A stretch of DNA of 64,000 bases from Thereva unica (taxonomy: Eukaryota; Arthropoda; Insecta; Diptera; Therevidae): positions 198,573,112 to 198,637,111 of the forward strand of contig OX465281.1 in assembly GCA_949987705.1 (NCBI GenBank). Direction: 5' to 3'. The notes beneath the pieces were generated by a model that had not been told where the DNA came from, did not search any database, and saw only the letters and a program-made list of their open reading frames with translations. Both the position numbers and the translations under genes were made by a program. Of this stretch, positions 12,184-22,100 are shown in pieces. How positions within the stretch are numbered: the first letter of the stretch is position 1; every line of letters starts with the position of its first letter.

Positions 12184-12325
12184 TTTTGACGTGACAACGT
12201 CTTATAAATCGATGAGTATAGGAAGTCATTATCCCCACCACTACTTAGCGACGGGAACGGAACGGGACATTTTGCGCTATTGACTTCCTATACTCATCGA
12301 TTTATAAGACGTTGTCACGTCAAAA
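12184..12325. repeat. Perfect 45-bp hairpin
   Basis: Positions 12184-12228 are exactly complementary to 12281-12325, with a 52-bp GC-richer loop. The arms contain GACGTGACAACGTCTTATAA and ATCGATGAGTATAGGAAGTC. The arm sequence itself begins with the near-palindrome GACGTGACAACGTC. Perfect arms imply a recent fold-back element or active sequence homogenisation. Confidence 0.85.
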
Positions 12326-12364
12326 CTGACACAACCTAGCCGCGATATTTTTATTCCAGTTACT

Positions 12365-12592
12365 CCCAACCTTTATTATCGCGACTCTGACAGTGTTATG
12401 CCTCCTGAAACGAGTTAAATTTCATCAACCAACCGATGACATACGCTTTGGTGGAGCGAGGAAGAGCTAGGGAGACAGGAGAATTCAGGGGGTTATTAAT
12501 GTGGTCACGGGGAACCGTGACGTTGCCGGAATTCGACCCGGGACCTCTGGGATGGTAGCCAGGCGCCTTACTCCCTAGGCTACCGAGGTCCC
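12365..12592 (-). mobile_element. tRNA-derived SINE
   Basis: On the minus strand the sequence starts GGGACCTCGGTAGCCTAGGG at 12592 and resembles a tRNA 5' half with a box-A-like TAGCCTAGGGAGTAAGG. A box-B-like GGTCCCGGGTCGAATTCC follows about 40 bases later, one base short of the consensus. The first and last parts of the tRNA-like region (GGGACCTC and GAGGTCCC) can pair. A ~150-bp unrelated body follows, to about 12365. It would be transcribed by RNA polymerase III and moved by a LINE. It is not a functional tRNA gene, since no cloverleaf with an anticodon arm is complete. Confidence 0.65.
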
Positions 12593-15414
12593 AAAATTCT
12601 TGAAATTATCTTCAAAACTGCTAAATTATATGAAAAATTATTTCAGTTTTTTCTTTTTTTTTAATTACCCCCCTAAGCTAGTTGGCTGGAAACGCCCTTG
12701 GATGAAGGGGGAGGTGTTCTAATTGCAGTTAACAATAAATTACGTTGTATACAATTAGATGTATCAAGAGATGTTGGACATGTCTTTGTCTTAATTCAAC
12801 TTGGTAAAATAAACATAGTAGTCAGTTCTCTATATTTCTCATCAACAAACTCAAGTGACATAATGAATTCATATTGCTCTACTCTGGAGAAAATAAACAT
12901 TTCATATCCAAATGTAAATTGGCTGCCATTAGGTGATTATAATCTGCCGAAAGTTGAATGGTTAAATGGAACTTCGGCTAGTTATCCGCTTGATAAAGGA
13001 TTGACCACCTTAAATCTAAAAAAGTCGTTAAACATTCTTGCAGAGTCTATTAGTCTTTTAAATTTATATCAAAAAAATTTAGTTAGAAATAAGAATGAAG
13101 TTATACTTGACTTAGTTTTTTCGGATATATCGAACATTATTATAATGGAATTAGATGACTCGATTTTGCCAATTGACTCTCACCATCCGCCGTTATTTAT
13201 TGAAGGCGAAATCACTAGAGCTTGAGTACAACGACTGGAAGTATGATTTTGATAAACTAAATTATAATGATTTCACATTGATGTTAAGTGATAGGCTAGC
13301 AGGAATTGATTTTACAACTCTTTCGTTAGATGATAGTGTTTTTTGTTTTTATTCTCATCTTTATTATTGTATCGAGTCATTAGTACCAAAGAAAAAATGT
13401 TATACGTCTAATTTTCCGCACTGGTACAGTACCGAGTTAAAACACTGTATTATACAAAAAATTAACACTCATAGAAAGTACAAAAGATCAAACTGTGTAG
13501 ACGTTTATCAACAATTTTCTTTGTTGAGACAACATTGCAAAAACTTAGCTAAGAGAGATTACAAATTTTTTTTAGAAAGATCTGAAGCAGCAGTAAATGA
13601 AAATCCCAACTACTTTTGGAATTATGTTAACATGAGAAAATCTAATAAGGGTTTGCCTAATGTAATGCAGTTTAACGGTCGGGTTTATGAAAATGGAAAT
13701 GACATCGTTAATGCGTTTGCTGATTACTTTGAGACTTTTTATAAACCTGCTAATGTTGTCAATGTGGAAATTGATGATCAAACGCCTCACACAATTAGCG
13801 AAATTGATATATCGTTAACAGACATTTTTAATGAACTGGGAGGCCTTGATAGCCGTGGTGGTGCGGGTCCCGATGCGATTCCGCCCATTCTGTTAAAAAA
13901 ATGTAAATTTATTTTTTCGTATTATTTGAAAATTCTCTTCAATAAATCACTAACAGAAAGTAGTTTGCCACCAATTTGGAAAACAGCATTTATAACACCG
14001 ATTCACAAGTCAGACACTAAAAACGATGTGACACACGGCCGATATAAATCATGAATTCCGAAAGCTTTTGAAAAATCTTTAATCACACGTAAAATTTATA
14101 GTTTTGTTCAACCGTTTCTGACTGATAGACAATTCGGTTTTTGTAAAGGCCAAAATATTGAGTCGAATTTAGCTTGTTATTCGCAAAAAATCCTGTTATC
14201 AATGGAAAACAATGTGCAAGTAGATAGTATTTATACGGATTTTAGTAAAGCCTTCGATTCAGTTAACCATATTGCATTGTTGGTTAAATTAAAATCCTTT
14301 GGTTTTACTGGGTCCTTACTTGAATGGCTCAATACCTATTTATGGCACAGAGTGCATAATGTTAGGTATAAAAACTTTGTTATCTAGAGAAATTAATGTT
14401 TTATCGGGTGTTCCACAGGGCTCACACTTGGGCCCTCTTTTGTTCAATATTTTTATTAATGACCTTTCATATGTGATTGATCAGGCCGAGTGTTTGTTAT
14501 TTGCGGATGACTTGAAAATTTTCAGAACTGTAACTAGTGATCAAGACGCAGGGAAATTGCAAGCGTGCTTTGATAAGCTTTTCACATGGTGCTCAATAAA
14601 CGACATTTCTCTTAATATCAAAAAATGTAAAGCCATAACTTTTTCTAGAAGTAGAAATCTGATAAGTTACAATTATAAACTCAATGATGTGATATTAGAC
14701 AAAGTAAGCGAAATAAGAGACCTTGGAGTGATTTTTGATAGCAAAATGAATTTTGATGCGCACAGAAATTATATTGTCAACAAAGCCAACCAAATGTTAG
14801 GATTTGTGAAAAGAACTGCGATAGAGTTTAAGTCGCCAACTACTCTTAGAACTTGGTATCTACTATTAGTTAGACCACTTCTGATGTTCGCGTCACCGAT
14901 ATGGTTTCCAACTGCTCAAATTCATATTAAGCAAATCGAAACTGTTCAACACAAGTTCTTTAGGATATTAGCGCCACGGGCAGGTTTACCTGACCCTTTC
15001 ATTGATCACAATTATACAAACCTATCAGCGTTTTCTCATATTCCATCTCTTGCGTCTCTTAGAGTCTCTTGTGATTTGAAATTTTTGTATAAATTGGTAA
15101 ATGGTGTCACAGAGTGTTCATTGCTTCGCAACGAATTGTGTTATACTGTGCCGCGAAGAAACACGAGATCTAACTCGATATTTTATCTAGACTTTTTCAA
15201 ATCTGATTATACTAAAAACAATGTCTTAACTAGGGTATGCGCAAATGCAAATGAGAAGAATTTGGATTTGAGATTTGTAAACTGGCAGGAATTAAACCAT
15301 GTCATCGATAACTTAATTTTGAAATATGAATAATTTTGCGCTACATCGTTAATGCGATTCGAATCAATTATAAAGTGGACTTAAGTCCGTTATGTTTCTA
15401 AAAAAAAAAAAAAA

Positions 15415-16149
15415 TAATAGCTATATCTCTTCTTTAGTACACTAATTACAAGTCACACATTCAACCCTCCTTATAAACGCTTGTATGATGACTGAAGAAG
15501 GTGAAAGTCCGCTCAAAATTCAGCTCATTGGAAATAGCGCCATTTGATCCATAATAAACAAATTGAGCCACAGTAGAAAAGTAAGAAAATGATCTGGCAA
15601 ATTGTTACGGATATTGCCACGGTATTGTCTGTTCCACCGAATATCGTACCTCAAGGTCAATACCTATTTCTCCCGCAACACAAGGCTAACCCACTCGGCT
15701 AATTTTTACAGTAGTACAAATAGTCCATGGAAATGGTACTTTAACATTGCAAAAATGCAGGAGAATATTTTATTTTTGTGTTGTGTAGGGGAGGGTCGGG
15801 TAAGTTTAAATTTGAGTTTTCGAAATCTCCTCCAATTAGCCGCCATCTTGAAAAATGTGTGCAAATGATTTTTCCACTATATCCCGTAACAGTACATCTT
15901 AAAGAAAATTTCCATTTCCATGGACTAAAAGGATGATCCTTAGTTTTAATTTTGTCATAAACAACAAGTTTATATAATCATCATGGATTGCTTTATCATT
16001 TGGTTCAATGACTTTACCATCCCAAAAACAAAAGAAACTATGATGACCTGAAGAATGCAATAGTATCGACATAAAAAATGGTTTTAACTGTCAGGCGGAT
16101 TTTTTAAGGTAATAAAGTGTTGGTTTACAAATCCTGGATGAGCGCAGCT
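15415..16149. other. No intact gene; short LINE scrap
   Basis: Apart from a ~115-bp scrap of LINE family 1 at 15595-15712, nothing is recognisable. The scrap encodes the residues matching CSTEIQDLLPARQYFSRNTR of the 5725 copy, with changes. Confidence 0.5.
15595..15712 (+). pseudogene. LINE family 1, 3' scrap
   Basis: About 40 codons in shifting frames match the C-terminal region of the LINE at 5725-7600 (the block with TATTGCCACGGTATTGTCTG and CCGCAACACAAGGCTAACCC). Too short to place precisely. Confidence 0.5.
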
Positions 16150-16615
16150 TTGTCGAAAAGTACGAGAAAAGTACGAAATAAAGCCAATTTTCACATTAAA
16201 ATTGCTTATAACTTCAAAAGTAAAGGCCGTAGCATAAAAGTTGCCCTGACCTTATTCATAGGAAATTGTCCAAGCTTTTCAATTTTGTAAAAAAAACTTA
16301 ATTAACTACGTATTTTTTGGAGAAAAAGGTGGTTGAACTTGAAATTTTAGTGAAAAAAAACAAAACTTTGATTTTGACGACCCATAACTCTAAAAGTTGG
16401 TGGGTTAGAACCTCGACTTTTACAGTTTTAGATAGGTGGGAGTATTCTGCGTAAATTGCCACCTTATTCACGAACATATTTCACAGGGTTACAAAAATAC
16501 AGGGTGATATAAAAACATCTATCAAAAAATTTCAAAACGCCCTAGCGGCTAACCGTTACGATTTACCCCCCCCCCCCTCCCCCTTACAATTTTTTGTTCG
16601 TCTACCCCCACTGAC
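16150..16615 (+). repeat. Dispersed repeat, copy b
   Basis: Same family and orientation as 2490-2990, including GCTTATAACTTCAAAAGTAA, TTTTTGGAGAAAAAGGTGG and AAAACGCCCTAGCGGCTAA. It ends after a C-run in TTTTTTGTTCGTCTACC, as copy a does. Confidence 0.75.
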
Positions 16616-17039
16616 TAACATACTTCAATTTCAGCCAAATCCGCCGGGACCCTTTTCTCATATAATTTGTGCGGTGTCCTTTACATTTTTTTAAATATCT
16701 ACGTACTTAAAACATTAAAACAACACAAATATTTTGTTTAAAAAAATTAATAAACACTATTTTCACTTTTTCACCTTTTAAAATGCCTTTTTTTCATTAA
16801 TTTGCAAATTTTATGTGTATCTGATATAAGTTCTTAACGCCTGTTTTAGCAACTGACATTCTGTATCTCACAAGCCGGGGGCTTATGGGGAAAAGAGCAA
16901 AAGATATAAACATCACTATACCCGTCTATTTTTTTCTAATTGATTTTATTTCTGAGTGCTTCTGTCAGTTTGGGGGCTTATGGATGAGCGAGCGACTATA
17001 CCTTTTTGGTGCCATCGGTTTGTATGGGAATAATTGCTG

Positions 17040-18353
17040 ATGAGCAGTCCATTATTATATGTCAGTGGTCGTGACATGGATAGACATAGATATCAGAGAG
17101 CCAGAGAATTGTCTGAACGCAGGTCCATGAGGGCTCTTAATTTGTGGTCAAATAAAGTTAATTCTGCCATGAATTACGATTCTTCTATTGAATACAAGGA
17201 TGATCCTGTCGTTTTAATAGGTATACAATGTCTGTTGTCTGTGAATATTGCTCTGCTTTAAAATGGAAGGATGAATCTAAAGGTATGTCTTGTTTACAGG
17301 GTAAAGTAAAATTAGAGGAAATTCTTCCTCCACCCGAACCACTACACTCTCTTCTTACGGGTGACCATCCTAAATCTAAACAATTCATGCGCAATATACG
17401 CCGATATAACAACGCATTTCAAATGACCTCTTTTAAGAGTACGCAGGTTGTTGAGCGGGGTTTTATGCCTACATTTAAAATTCAGGGGCAAGTATATCAT
17501 TTAGCAGGGAGCTTGCTACCATATCAACCCGATGATCATAAATTTCTGCAAATTTATTTTATCTCTGATCCAGAAACACAAGCATCTACGCGATGTAACC
17601 GTGTCGCACAGCCAATTGATAGTGGTTTGGTAAGATCTCTACAAGATATGTTACATTCCCATAACAGCTACATACAGTCTTTCAAAACTGCTATGGAGAC
17701 CGTTCCACTAGGCACACCCGATTTCAATGTCGTAATCCATGCAAATAAAGTGCCTGTTGGAGAACACAGCGGCCGTTATAATGCCCCATCTACGAGTGAA
17801 GTAGCAGTTGTGATAGCTGGACAACAATTTGATAAAAGAGATATTGTGTTGCGTAGCCGTGATGACAATTTGCAAAAAATTTCTGAGTTGCACAGATCTT
17901 ACGACAGTTTACAGTATCCTTCAGTATGCCGGGGAGAAGACGGATATGCCATTAATGTTTCTCAAGTTGATCCGATTAGTGGAGCACCTCTACGTAAAAC
18001 GGTTTCATGCATGAACTACTATTGCTACCGTATAATGACAAGACATAACAAATTTAACCCTTTACTCAGATATGGAATGTTAACGAACCAATACTTGGTC
18101 GATCAATATGCAAAAATTGAATCAGAGCGATTAGCTTACATCCGTAACAACCAAACTAAATTGAGAGCAGAAAATTATGTTCATCTCCAGGATGCTTTAC
18201 AGTCGAATGAACACAGCAGCGACATTGGACAATTGGTTATACTACCTTCATCGTTCACTGGTGGGCCTAGATATATGCATGAAAAATCACAGGACGCAAT
18301 GACTTATGTCAGACATCACGGTAAACCTGATCTCTTTGCAACTAAAACATTAG
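17040..18353 (+). pseudogene. Helitron Rep-helicase, N-terminal part
   Basis: The region reads from MSSPLLYVSGRDMDRHRYQ, changes frame near 17222, and continues with CEYCSALKWKDES, PPPEPLHSLL, GQVYHLAGSLLP, NYYCYRIMTRH and NQYLVDQYAKIESERLAYIR, ending in GKPDLFATKTL at the retrotransposon junction. These are the conserved blocks of the Helitron N-terminal domain that precedes the HUH nuclease. The frameshift and the 6.7-kb insertion make it non-functional. The matching second half is at 25063-28004. Confidence 0.9.
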
Positions 18354-18950
18354 TGTTCACGATCGTCTTCTGAAAAAGAAAAAAAATATTTCAACAAAGA
18401 ATTTATGGTCACTTTGCACATCACTTATCTGAAGAATTCTGCAAGCTGAATGGCTGGTGACTGAGATCTGGAAGAAATTTGAATTAAATTTAATTTATTA
18501 ACTAACTTTCCTTTTATGACATTGTTTACCTTTTACATTCTAAAACACATGTATTGAACTGGCAACTCTAATTTATAGCTTTTAGTAATTAATTGTTCTC
18601 AAGTGTAGATGGAGCAGTAGTTAAATTGATCAATGCATGACAATTGTTTTTCGAATATCTACTTGCTTTTTTTTACCGTTTTTCGTAAAAATTGTCATTC
18701 GTTTTTCGGCCATAAACTCGAGAAGTTGCATTAGTGAATAAATAATTATAAAAACATAAAAAATCGATTTTTTTTCTTTTTGAATTTTATTAAATATTTC
18801 GTTCGATCATTTCCTATTATACTGATTTTTAGTGGATGTGCGGAAACCGTTTTTGGTTGTAAAAAAAAGGAAATATATAAAATCAAAATTTATTTCGGAC
18901 TTGGACATTTGGCATAATTTCGGCGTACAATATTTTATCGTACTTGAACA
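18354..18950 (+). repeat. BEL/Pao 5' LTR
   Basis: 597 bp from TGTTCACGATCG to TTGAACA, bounded on the right by the putative primer-binding site at 18954. It is AT-rich with no coding capacity. Confidence 0.85.
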
Positions 18951-19161
18951 TTTTGGTCCTTCGAGCCGGATCAGTGAAAATTAGTGCAGGTTTCATAAAA
19001 ACGATTGAGTTGGTGATTATACATCATTTTCAGTGAATTTGGACTAAAAGGTTATACACGTGCAGACACATTGGGGTAGCCATTACCGGTGAGTAAGTTC
19101 CAACTCATCATATTCGTATATACCAATAATACATATATATATTATAAATAATAAATAAGAA

Positions 19162-22100
19162 ATGGATGTTTTAGTGGCAGAACAATATGAGCTATATGAG
19201 TCCATGAAAGTAAATTTAGCGAAGTATAAAAAGGATGGTAAGGTAAAAAAAACACCAGTATACTTCAATAACCGTCTAGAGGTGCTTTGCAACACTTGGA
19301 CAGAGTTCAAGAAAAATCACAAGGACATAATTAAATGTAAGGTAGAAAATAAAATAGATTCACATGAATATTTCAGCGAAGGGGTGTATGGCGAGGCTGA
19401 AGAATTTTTCATTGAAACTAAAACTCAGATGGAAGAAGATAATCTGATTTTAAATCCACCGCCACAAACCTCCATGCAGAAAGAGAAATCCTTGGAAACC
19501 GAAAAAGTAATAGAAAAGTTCGTGGAGAAGGAAGATACGCAACTTCCTAGAATAAACATACCTAAATTCTCAGGAGAATATAAAGACTGGCTTTCATTCC
19601 ATGATTTATATACAACACTAGTGCACAATAACAAGGGACTATCTAGTGTAAGAAAATTACACTATTTAAAATGTAGTCTGCAAGGTGAAGCAGCGCAAAT
19701 CGTCAAACATTATACCATCACTGAAGCAAATTACGAACCAGCTTGGAATGCACTCATTAGACGATTCGATAACAAAAGGGTACTAATAAAAACCCAACTA
19801 AAAACTCTGTTTTCCCAACCAAGTGCTAGTTCGGAAACCGCGGCGAACATCAGAAGGCTCCTTGACACCACAGAGGAGTGTATTCAGTCTTTGAAAAATC
19901 TACAGGTTAAGACAAAAGCATGGGACATAATTTTTACTTATATTGTCAGCGAAAGGCTGCCGGCAGAAACAAGAAAACTTTGGGAGCAGGAGGTTGGGGC
20001 TGATCAAGAGTTCCCGTCCTATGAAACTTTAAAAATGTTCCTGGAATCTCAGTTTAGAGCACTGGAATCAGTAGGCAGCACTAAAAATATTCAAAGATCT
20101 ATTAGCCAAAAGCACTCCTTTTACTCAAGCAAGCCATATAGTTGTGCCTTTTGTTCTGGGCCCCACTCAATTAGACAATGCTCACAATTCATCGGCTTAG
20201 ATCACGCCGGTAGGCGAAATACAGTCATACAAAAACATTTGTGTTCCAATTGTTTATCTAAAGGTCATATTTCGAGTGATTGTACAAGTCGTTCATCTTG
20301 TTTTAAGTGCAAACACCGTCACCACACCCTGTTACATGACGACACAACAATAGAAAACAAAACAAAACATTTTAAAAATGATTTTCAAAGTGACAATAAT
20401 ACAAACATAAAAACTGCGAAACCGGAAGCATCTACCAACACCTTTCATACAGCATTTCATGCCGAAACAAATCTCCAAGTATCTGAGGCATTTTTAGCAA
20501 CAGCATTAGTAAAGATATCTTCGGGTAGTGGCGTTGAAACTATAGCACGAGTACTAATAGATCCAGGATCTCAATCAACGTTCATCGCGAGCTCTTTGGT
20601 GCAACGCTTGAAATTATCAACTTCGCAAGCGCGTACTGAGATATTCGGTATAACCAATATGAGGGTAGGTACAGTAAAAAGCCGTGTATCTTTAATCATA
20701 GCTTCGCTCTATAATAAGGAACAGGTAATGGTAGAGGCATCGGTGCTTGATAAATTAACCGGCATACTTCCATCGAAAAAGATTAAACCGATGTCATCAT
20801 GGAATCATCTAAAGCACTTACAATTAGCAGATCCAGAATATTATCAACCTGGAAAAATAGAAATGTTACTAGGAGTAGATGTATACTGTAAGATAATACG
20901 CAAAGGTCTTCGTATTGGTCCAAGCGGAACTCCCATCGCACAAAAGACAATATTAGGATGGATATTGTCTGGAGAAATACTTGAGAAAAGATCTGAACCA
21001 GCATCATCATCATTTTGCTGTTATACGTCACTCAACGAACAACTTCGAAAATTCTGGGAAGTTGAAGAAATTCCCACCACAAGCATCCTAAGTCAAGAAG
21101 AAAAATTGTGTGAAGAATACTACAAAAAAACAGTGGTTCGTTCCTCAGATGGTCGGTATACCGTTCGTCTTCCCTTCAAGAATATAAACCAGAGACCTTT
21201 ATTCGGCAGGTCTCGTAGTGCAGCTTTGTTTCGATTTAAACAGCTTGAAGGTCAATTTACAAAATCTGACGGACTCCAACAAGAATATTCAAAGTGCTTG
21301 CAAGAATATTTGGACTTAGGACACATGATTCCAGTCAGCACACCTGAAATAGAAAATATGGTTCAAAATGAAAATGGATTCATATCTTACAAAACAAATT
21401 ACCTCCCTCACCATGCAGTACTAAAAGAGAGCACTACAACAAAACTCCGAGTAGTGTTTGATGCGTCACATAAAACTTATGGTGGTCCATCGCTGAATGA
21501 GCTCCTCATCCCTGGCCCTAAGATTCAGGACGATTTATGGTGGATATTGTTAAGGTGGAGAAAACATCGCATCGCTATAACGGCGGACATCGAAAAGATG
21601 TACCGCCAAATACGTATTCACGAAGAAGACGCCGATTTTCAACGTATCCTATGGAGAAATTCTCCAGACAACCCAATCAAAGATTATAAATTACAAACTG
21701 TGACTTTTGGAACTACAGCGGCACCATATTTAGCGGTCCGCACTTTGCACCAGTTAGCCGATGATGAGTCCATACACTATCCCCTCGCATCCGATATAGT
21801 AAAATCCGACTTTTACGTAGATGATCTACTAACCGGAACCGATTCTATTGATCACTGTTTAGCTTTACAAAAGGAATTGATTCAGTTATTAAATTCAGGC
21901 GGTTTTAATCTAAGAAAGTGGACATCAAACAAAATAGAATTATTAAATAACATTCCATTAAAAGACAGAGAAATCAGTGGTGTTCTTGAATTTAATGTTA
22001 GTGAAAGTGTAAAAACCTTAGGACTCAATTGGTACCCCAAAAATGATAAGTTTAAATATAAGCTCTCTATAAACCTTGAAAAAGACACTAAAATCACAAA

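Larger units (their letters stand above)
10549..12700. mobile_element. hAT-type element without transposase
   Basis: A perfect 8-bp duplication, GATGAAGG, flanks the element at 10541-10548 and 12701-12708. Its ends are CAGTGGCGGTTTCAG and the complement of CAAGGGCGTTTCCAG. Eight-base duplications and a CA-G start are hAT hallmarks. The 2152-bp interior has no transposase. It holds a second inverted-repeat element (about 11294-12108), a perfect hairpin (12184-12325) and a tRNA-type SINE. Removal of the element and one duplication would leave the LINE endonuclease frame uninterrupted, which confirms the boundaries. Confidence 0.85.
10337..15333 (+). pseudogene. LINE ORF2: endonuclease and reverse transcriptase
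   Basis: The endonuclease starts with CYYQNVRGLKTKL and the catalytic-region motif VVFTETWLKPEIL (10337-10548). It resumes in the same frame after the hAT insertion with GGVLIAVNN, then PLGDYNLPKVEW and the SHHPP block (12709-13225). The reverse transcriptase follows: GAGPDAIPPILLKKC, IYTDFSKAFDSVNH, VLSGVPQGSHLGPLLFNIFI and the FADDL active site, then the C-terminal region to 15333. Lesions are a frameshift near 13215, an in-frame TGA at 14052-14054 and a frameshift near 14380. The protein would nick target DNA and copy its own mRNA there. It is no longer functional. Confidence 0.9.
10201..15414 (+). mobile_element. LINE, Jockey/CR1-like (family 2), nearly complete
   Basis: The element reads from the C-terminal end of ORF1 (10201-10334), through an apurinic-type endonuclease and reverse transcriptase (10337-15333), to an A-run at 15400-15414. 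It is interrupted by a hAT-type element at 10549-12700. Several frame lesions show it is dead. The 5' end is undefined. Confidence 0.85.

Noticed and set aside
12520..12592. Functional tRNA gene on the minus strand
   Set aside because: Box A and box B are recognisable, but no full cloverleaf or anticodon arm forms and box B lacks one base. It is the head of a SINE.
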